Shown here in pieces: positions 44,992 through 56,533 of a DNA stretch of 64,000 nt. The notes beneath the pieces are model-generated. The model saw nothing but the letters and a program-made list of their open reading frames with translations, was not told the origin of the DNA and did not search any database. Position 1 is the stretch's first letter; every line of letters begins with the position of its first letter. The stretch spans positions 27,607,116 through 27,671,115 of the forward strand of contig NC_067196.1 in NCBI RefSeq assembly GCF_000699445.3. The letters run 5' to 3'. The DNA comes from Schistosoma haematobium. Taxonomy: Eukaryota; Platyhelminthes; Trematoda; Strigeidida; Schistosomatidae. Position numbers and translations under genes: made by a program.

Positions 44992-47900
44992 ACGTCATTA
45001 TTCACCCTCTTTTATACTTATACAACGGCTCGTCTTTGGTGGAAATTCGACTGTATCTAAACGTTCTCGAGTCACTGTCCGGTTAAAAATTGTATGTTAC
45101 CACCGAATATGAGTACTGAAGCAGTTTTTCTGAAACCACGTGCACCATTCAAACTGGCTGCCTTCAACGTTCGCACACTTATGCAGGTCGGACAACAGAT
45201 AGGGCTGGCTATATCTTTGGAAAGTCTTAATATTGATGTTTGCTGTCTATCCGAGACCCGTATTCAAGACTCTGGTGAAGTACTACAAATTCGCTCTCCA
45301 TCTGTCACTTCAAAAAGCTTGTTTTACGTGCGCTTATCCGGGGACCCTGTGGCATCTTCGCCTGGTCTTGCTGGCGTTGGTGTCGCACTGAGCACTAGAG
45401 CTGAGGTAGCACTAATCGATTGGATCCCCATTAACAGTCGGTTATGTGCTGTTAGATTAGAAAGTTCCATCAAAGTGAGAAGAAATCGGCGTGAGAAACG
45501 ATGTCTTTTCGTCATCTCCGCCTATGCCCCGACAGATTGCAGCTCGGATGCAATCAAGGATGAGTTTTACCACCAGTTATCTGTTCTTCTCCAGAAAGTG
45601 CGTTCGACAGATATTGTAGTACTAGCCGGAGACTTGAATGCTCAGGTCGGGCGTCTAGGCACAGAAGAGAGTCGTTTAGGTTGCCGATGGGGACTCGTTG
45701 GTCGCAGGTCAGATAACGGGGACCGTCTACTGCAACTTTGCACAGACCACAACCTGTTTCTGGCTAGCACTAACTTTCGACACAGTCATCGCCGATGTGC
45801 CACCTGGCGTCCCCTTCTGCATCTCAAGCCTGGACTCAGATTGATCACATCGCGATCAGCTACCGCTGGCGTGGTTGTGTACAAGGCTGACGCTCCTTTT
45901 GGAGTACTACCTAGACTCTGACCATGCCTTGGTCCGCGCCAATCTTGCCTTACTTTTCAGTGGCCAACGAAGTGACCGCCATCAACGGATTGATGTTAGC
46001 AAGCTGGTTGCAACTTCTGTTGCAAGTAAGTATCGAACCGAGCTAGCCTCTAGGCTAGCTACCACTCCACCGAAAAGTATAGATGAGCATTGGTTGCAAT
46101 TGCATGACGCCATGAAAATGGCGGGTACAGTCAGTTGTGGGTTCGCGAAACGTCCCGCTTATAAGCACTGGGTTTCTGCAGGTTCCTTACAACTCATTTA
46201 AGCCCGTCGGTCTACTCCGGGTGACCGTGAGTTTGACCATAAACGAAGGATGTTACGTGAGGAAATTGGGCAAAGCTTGCGTAAGGACCGAGAAGCCTGA
46301 TGGTTGGAGCGTGCTAATGAGCTGGAAGCAGCAGCTGCATCTGGTAACTACCGGAAGCTCTTCCAACTCATCCGAGCCACTGGCAGCAAGAAGTCTGGTG
46401 TGAGTGAAATAATCTGCGAGGATGATGGGATGCCAATCACTAACACCCATCGACGTCTTGGACGATGGGCAGAATTTTTCGAAGGGCAGTTCAACTGGCC
46501 TGCTGCTCCGGCAACATCGGTCAGACTGTCCTGCCCTCCATGGCCGGTGACGACTGATCCACCAAATGAGGCGGAAGTCCGCAAGGAACTCCAACTCTTG
46601 AAGCGTTACAAATCACCTGGCCCAGATGACTTACCTCCGGCTCTTTTTAAAGATGGTGGTGACTTTTTGACTAAGGAATTGACGACGTTGTTTACAAAGG
46701 TTTGGGAACTAGAGAGTGTACCAACGTCAGGGAATGAGTCGATAGTTGTCCCTATCTTTAAAAAGGGTTCACGTCGTTCCTGTAACAACTATCGGGGATA
46801 AGTCTACTTCCGATTGCGTCCAAGCTATTGGCTTCCGTCATACTTCGTAGGTTGTTCAAAACCCGAGAAAGATTGACTCGCGATGAGCAGGCTGGGTTTC
46901 GTTCTGGTCGAGGATGTATTGATCATATCTTCACCCTCCGCCAAATGTTAGAACACCGCCATACTTATCAAAGGCCAACAATCGTAGTGTTTCTTGACAT
47001 CAGGGCTGCCTTCGATTCGTTGTACAGGACTGTTTTCTGGGATTGTCTATTGAAGAAGGGTGTGCCTGAGAAGTTTATTAACATCCTAAAAGCCCTATAT
47101 ACAAACACCTCAGGTAGAGTGAGGGCATACAACCACCTCTCTCCATTGTTCCATTCGAGCAGTGGGGTTAGGCAGGGTTGCCCAATCTCACCATTCCTCT
47201 TCAACTTTGCCATCGATGGCATTCTGGAAACAGCTCTGATGAATGTAAGTAATGGTGGTGTGGATCTGTTGCCTGGAGGACTTCTCGACCTTGAGTATGC
47301 GGATGACATTGTCCTACTGTGTGATAATGCCCAAGGCATGCAATCCGCACTTAATTAGTTGGCAATCAATGTCCGTAGGTACGGTATGTGCTTTGCACCT
47401 TCGAAATGCAAAGTACTTCTACAAGACTGGCAGGATTCTAATCCTGTACTCACTCTGGATGGTGAGCAGATAGAAATAGTCGAGAAGTTCGTGTATCTGG
47501 GTAGCTGCATAAGTGCTGGTGGGGGTGTGAGTGATGAGATTAATGCACGTATAGTGAAAGCCAAAGCGGCTTATGCCAATCTGGGCCACCTTTGGCGCCT
47601 TCGTGATGTTAGTCTGGCTGTAAAAGGTCGGATCTACAACGCGCCGGTGAGAGCAGTTCTGCTCTATGCTTGTGAAACCTGGCCTCTCCGAGTCGAGAAC
47701 GTTAGACGACTCTCTGTGTTCGATCATCGCTGTCTCCGAAGGATTGCTGACATTCAGTGGCAACACCATGTTAGTAATGCAGAGGTTCGGCATCGTGTGT
47801 TCGAGCGCAGAGACGATAATGCAATCGGTGTCACCATCTTGAAACACCGACTTCGGTGGCTTGGACATGTTTTACGAATGTCGTCCCAGAGAATTCCAAG

Positions 47901-50900
47901 TCGTGCATTATTTGCCGACTCTGGGACTGATTGGAAAAAGCGGAGTTGGTCAGTATATGACATGGTATCTTGGGATGAAAGAAAGCTGTAAAGGACTGGC
48001 TTCTGTTTGTCCTTCACGACTCCCCGGCTGGGGTCCGAGAGATGGTGCAACAGTGGCTAGAGACGTTGTCAGATATGGCTCAGAATAGAAGCGAGTGGCG
48101 ATCCTGCTGTAACCTTCTTTTACTTTCTTCATAAAAAGTGGTTGTGTCTCCCTTACCTGAAAGATTTCTTCTGATTGTACCTTTCCGTTCCCTCATTTCT
48201 ACCATACTACCTCACACCAATCTCTTCGTTATTGTTCTCTTATTTTGCGCTCCTTAGCTTTCTTTTTCTATTTCTCTTCGAATTCTCATTGTTTTGTGTG
48301 GCGCATATATATTGGCGCTCTCTTGTACCAATATTCATGCGTTCAAATAAATAAATAAATAGTGTAAGCCACTATCTTTCTATGATCTTTTCGTATTTAT
48401 TGGCATGTTATCATTTCTGTGAATTCAAATAATCATGTTCAATAAAATATTAAAAGTAGTAGTTTCATAAAATCTCTAAAAATATGCTTGGATTCAACCT
48501 CGTTTACCCTTGACGTGACATTACACAAACAATGTGGTAATGGGAACTCATTTGTTTCCACTTGTAGCCAGATAGAATCAAACATCTTCGTTAAGGATAT
48601 TAGACCACAAATTTAGCTCAGATATGTTGACGATACTTTTGTCATCAACAAAAGACGTTCCTAAGAACTTTCTCTGAAATGATTAGTACACACTGGTCTA
48701 ATATCAAATTCACTTTCGGAAATCAAAATAAACACGTTGAGCATTCATTTTCAGATTGTTTAGCCAAAATAGACCCAAGTGGAACTCTAAATCTAGCTAT
48801 CTATCATGAACCACTACGCTTCAATGCGACACATTTATTCTGTGCATAAAGCTCTGTAGAAGAGAGAACGACATAATTACACCTAAAGAGGACAAACAAA
48901 AGGAACAGTAGGCTATAATTAACATCGCATAATTTACTAGTCTTCCTATGAATATTATTAAAACACACTAAAACGGAACGATCTATTGTTGAGTAATAAT
49001 TCAGATGAACTACCATGGGTTGGTGCTGTGTTTCTATCACACCATCATGGTACAGCAGGTCCCAAAAGAATCTTAAAACTACATACAAATGAAGCACATT
49101 ACGAAACAACCAACAATTCGACGTGCATTAAATAAATGAACTTTATTCTGGAATTAACTACGAAATGCATGCCGATTAACAGGAATGATTAGGTTGTTAC
49201 AAACAGTAATATTACATGTAAAAAACATATATACGATCTTAAATTGTTTGAAATGTAGTTTATGAATTATTTTGGGATAAAAATTTTCCTATGGATTAGA
49301 ACGATGTGGTGTCAGCTGAGAACTGTTAGTTTGTATAAAGAACGAAATTCCATTTACGCCAACACAGAACTGTTTCTACACATTAGTTTGTATCAGTTAT
49401 GATGCCTTCTATACGGGAGAGTCATCTCACGAAATCTTAACACACGCCAAATAACATCGAAGCTACAAAAAGAACCACCTAATGATACTGTAGAACTTTG
49501 AAAACTCCAAATTAGATAGGCAATCGTATTGCATGCCATCTTCGATGACCATCAAACCAATACTCAAATATCAAAACAATTCAAAGAGGCTCTCCCAACT
49601 ACAAAGGAAGGTGATAGGTGAAGCTGATCATATATTGCTAAACCCCACTGCCTTCAGTAGAAAAGGTCTCACCATTCATCCAACTTGGATAGAATTCTAT
49701 TCACATTCCACACCATAATTACACATACGAATTCAACTCTACCTTTTCACACTACAAATATCACATTTTCACATCCATTAACATACACACAAATATACAA
49801 GTACGTCTGACAATAATCATCTTGACCGAAGTGATATGACATTGACTTAATCAGACCCGGTTTTGATCATACTAAATATTTTTGCTTAATCCCTTTATAG
49901 TATTTACACCTGTGTTGATTTGTTTGGTTTATTTATTTATTCACTGAAGAAGTGTCATACAATGAGTTGTAAAACATCAGAAACTTTATTTTCTACCCAG
50001 TGGAATATTACAAATACGTTGTCTTTATCATTCCTGTCATATTGCGACTATGCATGGAACATAGTAACAATGAAAAATTGGTAGTGGTTTGATTTTGTGA
50101 ACTGCTATTTTTTATTTCTAATGTCCCTACTTCTAAATTATCAAAAGGTTCCTAGCCTTCACTTCAAAATAAAATTGTCGCAAACATACCCTTCATTATC
50201 TGAAATAAATGACTTACAGCGTTTAATGCTCCTGATATCAATTCAATAGAACAGGGCTCAATCAACAGAAGCTCAACAGAAAAGGGATGTTTTTTGTAAG
50301 AATAAGGAGAATCTGAATGTGACGCAAGGAGATAAACAACAGGCAAGTAACGTCGCCTCATAGCTAAATCTAATGGAGTATGACCAAGAGAGTTAGGGGA
50401 TTCTGAATTCCAACAAAAAGGTGGATTTAAGAGCAGATTAATACACCGACTGGCTGACTGGTGAACAGCAAACTAAAATGTCCAATGCAATAAAGTAAAT
50501 AATTTTTTATTCATATGTAAGATGTACAAATTTCAATAAGTATGAATGTTAAAATATTTTAGTACATACATGACATTTATTTGATACGTCTCCAGCTGTG
50601 ACCTTTTGGGGGAGAATTCTTTATTATTAACCTGTTTTAGATTCCCTTGTTTTACCTGAAGTAAAAAGGAGACCATCCACATTTACTGAGGAAATGATTA
50701 TTTGAAGCTCATTATTCGATGAATGTTTAATAACCACGAGGCTGATTTGTGACTAAATCAAAATCATTTAGTTCACTTATGGGATTCAGGTATTTTAAGC
50801 CTGTGTGCGCTTATAAAATTGCACCTGCTTCTTAAGGTCACTTGTAGTCTCAATCAACAGAAGCTCAACAGAAAAGGGATGTTTTTTGTAAGAATAAGGA

Positions 50901-52637
50901 GAATCTGAATGTGACGCAAGGAGATAAACAACAGGCAAGTAACGTCGCCTCATAGCTAAATCTAATGGAGTATGACCAAGAGAGTTAGGGGATTCTGAAT
51001 TCCAACAAAAAGGTGGATTTAATAGCATTAAAATAAATAACACAGTTTTTCGGACATTTTGCTGTCGCTGACTAATCAGAAGAATTTCGATGCAAAAAAG
51101 CATAACTAGGACTTACCTGATAACTTGGTTACTAATACACAGACTAGCAAACTTAGTGGATGCTAATATCACCAATAAGTAAAAGTAGATAACATAGTGA
51201 ACCAGTCGTGATAATACTGTGAAATAGCACAATGATAGAATATTGTGCTGTGTGAAATGTGGCTACCACTAATACTGTTACTACTTTTACAACTACGGGA
51301 CTCGTTTTAGGAACTTCATCTCTCTGTGCTAGTGTGGTGTTGAAAATTGGACCAACGCATGTGTAAGGTGCTACGTTGCGCATGAATGACTGAGGAAAAT
51401 GATGTAGACAGGTCAATCAGTATCTAGAACTAACATTTCAAAACTTTGCGATGACGACTTATCTGTGAAATTCATAGCCCATCACAGGAATTAAAAAATT
51501 TCATTAATTTCAATGTGTAACTGTGGTCCTACCTGTGACTTAGTGGTTAGTATTGGAAATAAAAGTTGGTGATGCTGGACAACCTCGGGAAAATACTGTC
51601 GATACGAAAGAACGCAGATGTATAACAACACAGTATTTATTCCTTATCACAATGCACAGAAAAAATGCATCTGAGCCACCGGATGATTTTCAGTCTGACC
51701 AGTTACACTCAAATATCTCATAAAGCGAACGAGAAAGTCAAGAGTTTTCCACAATGACATGTTAGAATAGTTGTTTTTGTCCGACCAACTGAAGAATTTG
51801 CCTGAACCATCCGAATTCAGCCAGCATAGTAGGCTGAAGAAGCTCGTGAAATACGACTCAACATACTTAACGGACGAGTGGGCTTGGATACAAAATAATG
51901 GCGCACAGAAACATAGACACCCAACCATCGAATCTGAAAAACCACAGTAAAAGTGAACACACCTCATCGATCCCCAAGTTGTCAACTATGGAGCAATGTC
52001 TAAAACACCCGACCCCCAACCTGTAGGTTCTAGGTTTGAACCTCGTCCCATCTACCTCGGTTTGAGTAGCCCAGTAATGTCACTTGCTCCACCACAAGAA
52101 AGTATGGCCTGAAGTGGAACATATCGACTAACGAGTTACATTACCATTTCTTAGATTATGATTTATCTCACTAACCAAAAGAATCATAAACAGTCAGTTT
52201 ATCTCCCGAGCAGGTTTAATAGGTACGTAACCTATGTGCTTGCGGTAATTATATCCAAGTGCAGACTCACATATGCAAAGCTAAAATTAGCTTCTGGTAA
52301 TTAAAACGGTTGAACCTACACTAATAGAAATGATCAAATAACATATCACCTAGATTAACGGTTAAATGAAATAGTTAAATCAACGTAACAAAAATATAGC
52401 ATGCGTTTTTTGACAAAAGTAGAGGTATATACATTACGCCAAAAACGTGCATGGGCATACATGAAGTAGGTTCTCACGTATTTGATGATTAACAAGACTT
52501 TTCTCTGTTACTAAATCACTTGTAAACGCAGTCCTTTCGTTTTTTAATACATCTCGCAGTTTGTCAGGACAGTCATTCTTAACCGCTTGTTCAGCTCTGC
52601 TCAATGAATTGGAAAACCTTTCCAAAAGCTCAGCCAT
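42163..52637 (-). CDS. Ankyrin-repeat and SOCS-box-like protein, paralogue 2
   Basis: Four minus-strand exons with GT-AG borders and matching phases: 52637-52461 (phase 0 end), 50472-50190 (ends phase 1), 42819-42683 (ends phase 0) and 42582-42163 (TAG); 338 aa. Exon 1 begins MAELLERFSNSL and ends ENLLH; exon 2 continues FAVHQSASRCINLLLNPPF. So the intron cuts the first ankyrin repeat at the same place as in paralogue 1. Second ankyrin unit: GHTPLDLAMRRRYLPVVYLL. Exon 3 is LVAKTTHVFLVNPKTLIDGG-like; exon 4 has NYDSQNSDLAWLFGS, LLFELLLSGPVCP (paralogue 1: LLFELIIATPEICP) and the C-terminal SOCS-like PLSLMDFCRVTIRRHVL. An in-frame ATG at 52682 would add 15 residues. The 7.4-kb intron 2 contains RTE copy B. 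Role as elongin BC adaptor is inferred. Confidence 0.72.
43358..44152 (-). mobile_element. Internally deleted RTE fragment in intron 2
   Basis: The minus strand carries the end of the endonuclease (about 44152-43960), the linker (frame 43869-43366: VATKYQTELGSRLAASPSKS, KRPAYKHWVSSGSLQLIDAR, SGVSETICEGDGVPV), then jumps at about 43400 straight to the family's 3' terminus, GTACCAATATTTATGTG plus (AAAT)n. All RT sequence is missing. It keeps Asp after SLQLI where copies A and B have a stop, so it is a separate lineage. Inside the loop of the large inverted repeat. Confidence 0.7.
44924..44988. repeat. (TAA)n microsatellite in RTE copy B leader
   Basis: About 65 bp of TAA repeat, one unit longer than the mirrored run in copy A. 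Confidence 0.9.
45094..48133 (+). pseudogene. RTE endonuclease-RT, copy B
   Basis: Same blocks as copy A: endonuclease to 45921 (GDLNAQVGR), SDHALVRANL at 45890 in another frame, a stop after SLQLI at 46199-46201, RT from 46304, catalytic YADDIVLLC at about 47300, TAG after SALN at 47356-47358, C-terminal domain to about 48133. Extra lesions absent from A are a missing G near 46797, which splits the RT frame, and a 2-bp deletion near 47943 that disrupts the C-terminus. Confidence 0.85.
48570..50000 (+). mobile_element. Penelope-like element, strongly decayed
   Basis: 48610-48830 translates as RYVDDTFVINKR, then a broken TGLISN...IKF-like palm region, as in Penelope RT. Beyond are uncertain C-terminal pieces (49533-49718), and at about 49945-49985 a CTGAAGAAGTG...GTAAAAC segment resembling the tail region of such elements. 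Borders uncertain. Confidence 0.45.
50257..50435 (-). repeat. Direct repeat, exon copy (within exon 2 of ankyrin/SOCS paralogue 2)
   Basis: 179 bp of exon 2, covering the residues from LLNPPF to ELLLIE (ankyrin units), repeated at 50849-51027 with one mismatch, 592 bp away. Confidence 0.9.
50849..51027 (-). repeat. Direct repeat, intron copy (pseudo-exon)
   Basis: Near-identical to 50257-50435 (one mismatch). It lacks the exon's first bases and acceptor; no AG follows a pyrimidine tract just upstream, so it is probably not spliced. In intron 1. Confidence 0.85.
51310..51405 (+). repeat. RTE 3'-end fragment
   Basis: GTGCTAGTGTGGTGTTG...TTGGACCAACGCATGTG...GCTACGTTGCG...TGACTGAGG follows the 3' UTR of the RTE copy ending near 9450. 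In intron 1 of paralogue 2. Confidence 0.5.
51535..52100 (+). repeat. tRNA-like SINE pieces and unassigned sequence
   Basis: GTGACTTAGTGGTTAGTATT (51534-51556) resembles an A box region, and GGTTCTAGGTTTGAACCTCG (52024-52043) a B box region; they are too far apart for one tRNA. The minus-strand frame 51985-51647 between them is Cys/Phe-rich and unrecognised. Confidence 0.3.
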
Positions 52638-52699
52638 ATGGAAGTTTTCAAAACCTGAAATTTTAAAAACGCATAAAAACATTATCAGTGGCTGGGAAT

Positions 52700-53530
52700 T
52701 GTTTTTTAAGTGCTATATGTCGGTGCAATTATTGAAACAAAACCGCTACACTGTAAAATATGGAACAGTTTTTTGTCATTTTATCAGGAAAGTTGTCGAC
52801 AGTAAGACTACAGGACGAAACTGGGTCGCTTTGAGTAATCAAGAATATCAGAAACTAATAGGGCATGTCAAAATTGATGGAAAATATTATTTCGTAGGAA
52901 AAATATAACTTGGCGTGATTTTAAAATTAAGTATTTTCGCGAAGCAAACATCTTTCCTTAAAATTTTAGGAAAATAATTTTAGTGAGACAATATAGAATA
53001 TAGAATAGAATGGGAGATCTCCCATTTCGTACATTATCCGGGACGATCCTACATTGAAGATATGCATTGTGACGGCGTTTTCGAAATGTACATGCTCAAC
53101 GAAACATCTCGAAGGTTTGTGGGGTTTCATAGTTAAAGTACCAGCAAGATGAGAGACCCCACAAATCACTTACGGTTGGACAGATCGAAGTAGGAGACGA
53201 GTTGTTTGAGCCCTAAGCAACCAATAAAGTGGAACAAGGGGGAAATAAAGCGGACAAAAGAGTAAATAAAATGGAAAAATTAATTTTTCCCCTTCACATC
53301 GTGTATTTGGGGGAAATCTGTAGACAAATATATGGGCAACGCAGCAGGGGTATCGGCAACTGACGGAAGCCACTGAGCACTTGAAGGTCAGGCCGCCACA
53401 AAACGATCGGTGCGTCACCTCGACAATTTGTAAGGATTTGCAGAAGCGGTTGAATCAAAACACCTTTAGATCTGGATTGAGTGCAGCAACACTGTCTGAT
53501 AGTGTAACGTACCATGTTTAAATATACCGC
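52700..53530. other. Upstream region of ankyrin/SOCS paralogue 2
   Basis: No family-like protein or repeat end recognised. Should include the promoter of the minus-strand gene; no promoter motif could be assigned. A TTTCAG before 52660 (minus strand) leaves open an upstream non-coding exon. Confidence 0.35.
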
Positions 53531-53689
53531 AACATGTACTTAAATGGTTCAAATGGTTCAAATGGTTGTGGACGGAATAGAAGAAGCTTTCGCTTAACAG
53601 GCTTCCGTGTCTAGTAGCAGGGCATCACCAAATCCTCCAGGCAGGAACCTAGGTATGTTAACAATAAAAGAGGAAAAGAAATTGGTAAA

Positions 53690-56530
53690 TCATAGTGTGA
53701 TGCTGTCCTTGGTCCTTAAGAATAGATCAAGTTGCCTCTTGAAGGACTCCTGAGAAGTCGCTTGGACTAGCTCGGCCGGCAGCGAATTCCAGCTTTTGAC
53801 AACTCTTAAGGAGTAGAAGTTGTGTCTACATTCCGTCTTGCTATGTTGTGTTTCCAGTTTCTGGGTGTTACCCCTTAGGTTATTAATCGAACTAAGCTTA
53901 AGTAGGTGTTTAAGAGGATGTCCAGAAGTGTTAAGGATACTGTAAGCCATTAGAAAGTCACCTTTAAGACGCCTATACTCTAATAGGTAAAGGTTAAGTT
54001 ATTAGAGGCGCTCTTCATAAGGTTGAAATTTGAGTCCTCAAACTGATTTCGTGACTCGCCGTTGGATACGCTCCAAAGTGACCTTGTCCTTTTGGAGTGA
54101 GGGGGGAGTACTATGTTTCCGTACTCTAAATGGGGACGGATGAAACTATTGAAGATTGTGTGGAAAGTTCTTCTGTCAAACTGGCCAAAAGTGCGCCTCA
54201 ACGTTACCAGTGCAAGGTTTGCTCGGAAGACATTTTTGTCACAGTTAGCGTAAGAATTTAAGTCATGGGGCACCAGGACTCCTAAATCTTTTTCGACTCG
54301 GGATACTACTAGAGAGGAGTTTCCCAAGTTGTAACTGTAGTTTGCGACATGTCGCAGATGGACTACTTTACACTTTGAAGTGTTAAAGGTAAGTCCGTTA
54401 TCGTCTGCCCAACTTTGAAGTCGAGTCAGATCCTCCTGAAGTGCCTGTGTATCGTCTTGGTTGCATATCTCTCTCCAAAGTTTCACGTCGTCGGCAAAAA
54501 GTAATAAATCTGACGTCACCTGTTGAGGAAGATCATTTATGTAGATCAAGAAGAGAAGAGGCCCTAGTACTGAGCCCTGGGGGGCCCCACTAGGACATTC
54601 CATAGCCTGAGATAAAGTGAAATTAACCCTGACTTTAAAATGTCAATTTTTCAGGTATGAAGTGAGCCAATCGATTAGAGGTGGTCTGATACCTAGTCGT
54701 TTGAGCTTGTTGATAAGACACAAGTGGTTAACCTTATCAAAAGCTTTTGAGAAGTCAAGGTAAATGACATCAACCTTTCCCTTGCAATCGAGGATGCTTG
54801 TCCATCTGTCCACCGCAGTCAGCAGGTTGGTTATACAAGAGTAACCCTTCCTGAAACCATGCTGTTGGGGTGAGAAGAAATTTAAGGACAGTAGATAGTC
54901 ATTTAAACCGTCGCATATCAAGGACTCCATGAGTTTTGAAGGTAATGACAGAAGAGCCACCGGCCGATAACTTGAAGGTTCATTGCGTCGACCTCCTTTG
55001 AAAATTGGTGTGATGTGAGCCAACTTCCAATTTTCCGGTAATTTGCCTCGGCTAAGCGAGTGTGAAAACATCACGCTAAGCGGCGTTGCCAGGATTGAGG
55101 CTGCCTCCCTCAGTATGGCAGGATGAACCGTATCCGGGCCAGGAGAAGTATCTAGTCTTAAGTGCTGCAATTTCCGGAACACCAAGTCAGGGCTTAGGTG
55201 CACTTCAGAAAGTCCTGTGGAACTGCAGATGAAACTGTCGTCAATAAAGTTGATGTCAGCCGGTTAAAATGTTTGAGAGTAATGTGCCGCCAGAAGGTTA
55301 GCGGCGTCACCATCGTTGTTGGTCGGGCCGTTAAGACCTAGCAGTTGAGAAACTCCTGTTTTGGCTTGACGAAGAGAGGCTGCATAACGGAATAGGCTTC
55401 TAGGGTTAGAGGCGAATTTGTCCATAAGCTTTGTTTGGTACTGAAGCCTGTCTTCTCTTATAGCCTTCGTGCATATGTTCCTGATATGTTTATATTGCCT
55501 ATACGCTTCATCGTTATTAGTTCGTTTGTATTCCGCCCAACAGTGCCTTTTGCGGCTTAGCAGGCGAAGGGTACGGTTCTTGATTACTGTAGGTGGCTTG
55601 CAGCTTTTTGGAACCGTTTGAGGAACTGGATGGTCTGTAGCACATAAGAGCGTGTGCAGTAAGAAGTCCCAATGACCATCCACATCGAGTTGAGGGTGAA
55701 CGTCCCAAACCACCTGTTGTAGATAGTCATGTAGAGCTGGCACATTCAGCCGTTTAAAATTCCAACGCAAATTATTGTTGGGATACCTTAGCTTAGTTTT
55801 GATGACAAAACTGAAGGCTATGACGGCATGATCGCTCTTTCCCAGAGGAGCCAGGATTGAGAGGTTGTCGACTAGGAATTCTTCGTTAGTGAATACACAG
55901 TCTAAGCGCGATGGTGTCTGACTGTTTCTCGAACGAGTTGCCGACCTCACATTTTCATATAAGCCCAAGTTATCGATGAGGTTGAAGAACCGAGCTTCAA
56001 TTGAGTTGTCGCCTCCAGTGTACGTGTGTTCCGCGAAGTTGACTCTAGGGAGATTAAAGTCCCCTAGAATCAGGATGTGTGTGAAACCGAGACGGATAGA
56101 GCGGGATAGTCCTTCCAGCATACGACTATCGTACTCGATGTCGGCAGTTGGCTTCCTGTAAATGACTCCGACTAGACACCTCGAAGTACTAGACAATCTT
56201 GCAGAGAACCATATGGATTCCTCAAGATTGTTAAACTCGAGGTTGTGAACTTGGTGCACCTCCAGGCAAGAGCTTATGTATATGGCTACTCCGCCCCCAA
56301 TTCCTGTTTTTCTGTCGTTGCGGAACAAAGTCATCCCAGGTAATGCTAACTCTTGGTCCGAGAACTGAGAAGATATCCAGGTTTCAGATATTCCTATCAG
56401 ATGGGCCTTATTAGCGTTGCTAAGTTCACGTAGTTCATCCAGTTTGTTTGGTAGACTCGCGGCGTTCATATATAAGCAGTTTATGCTTTCAATTTGGAAC
56501 GCGTGAGCTTCGTCCTGTTTTTCTGTATGA
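53690..56530 (-). pseudogene. CR1 ORF2 (endonuclease-RT), broken by stops
   Basis: Frame 56469-55264 (401 aa): complete endonuclease with NAASLPNKLDEL, IGISETW, VGVIYRKP, LGDFNLPRV, SRLDCVFTN and GKSDHAV, plus a basic linker. TAA at 55264-55266 interrupts. RT: RPVALLSLPSKLMESL, HGFRKGYSC, YLDFSKAFDKVNH (55203-54643), TGA at 54643-54645 region (YLKN-stop-HFKVR), PQGSVLGPLLFLIYINDLP and LFADDVKLW (54603 on), a frameshift near 54060, TAA TAA before LNLYLLEYRR, C-terminal frame to 53690. Catalytic residues are present but the frame is closed. Confidence 0.85.
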
Positions 56531-56533
56531 ACC

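Larger units (their letters stand above)
38272..48184. repeat. Large inverted repeat: arms 38272-41900 and 44555-48184
   Basis: Two 3.63-kb arms, opposite strands, separated by a 2,654-bp loop. Differences noticed between the arms are few: one 3-bp repeat-number change, a G5/G4 run, a 2-bp deletion (near 47943) and a few single substitutions. The arms are internal parts of RTE copies A and B. The loop carries exons 3 and 4 of the minus-strand ankyrin/SOCS gene and another RTE fragment. Confidence 0.8.
44445..48360 (+). mobile_element. RTE-clade retrotransposon, inverted copy B
   Basis: Complete 5' leader from about 44445, endonuclease-RT frames 45094-48133, and a 3' UTR ending in GTGTGGCGCATATATATTGG and (AAAT)n at 48360. 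About 100 bp longer at the 5' end than copy A. Lies antisense in intron 2 of the minus-strand ankyrin/SOCS gene. No target duplication recognised. Confidence 0.85.

Noticed and set aside
50217..50220. Alternative exon 2 donor GCT|GTAAGT in paralogue 2
   Set aside because: A good donor, but it ends in phase 0 and would skip exon 3 or break its frame; the donor at 50189 (GTATGT, phase 1) fits exon 3 exactly. It remains possible as an alternative isoform joined to exon 4.
51647..51985. 112-aa Cys/Phe-rich minus-strand frame in intron 1 of paralogue 2
   Set aside because: Exon 1 joins exon 2 cleanly across this region and restores an ankyrin repeat, so no exon is needed here; no motif recognised.
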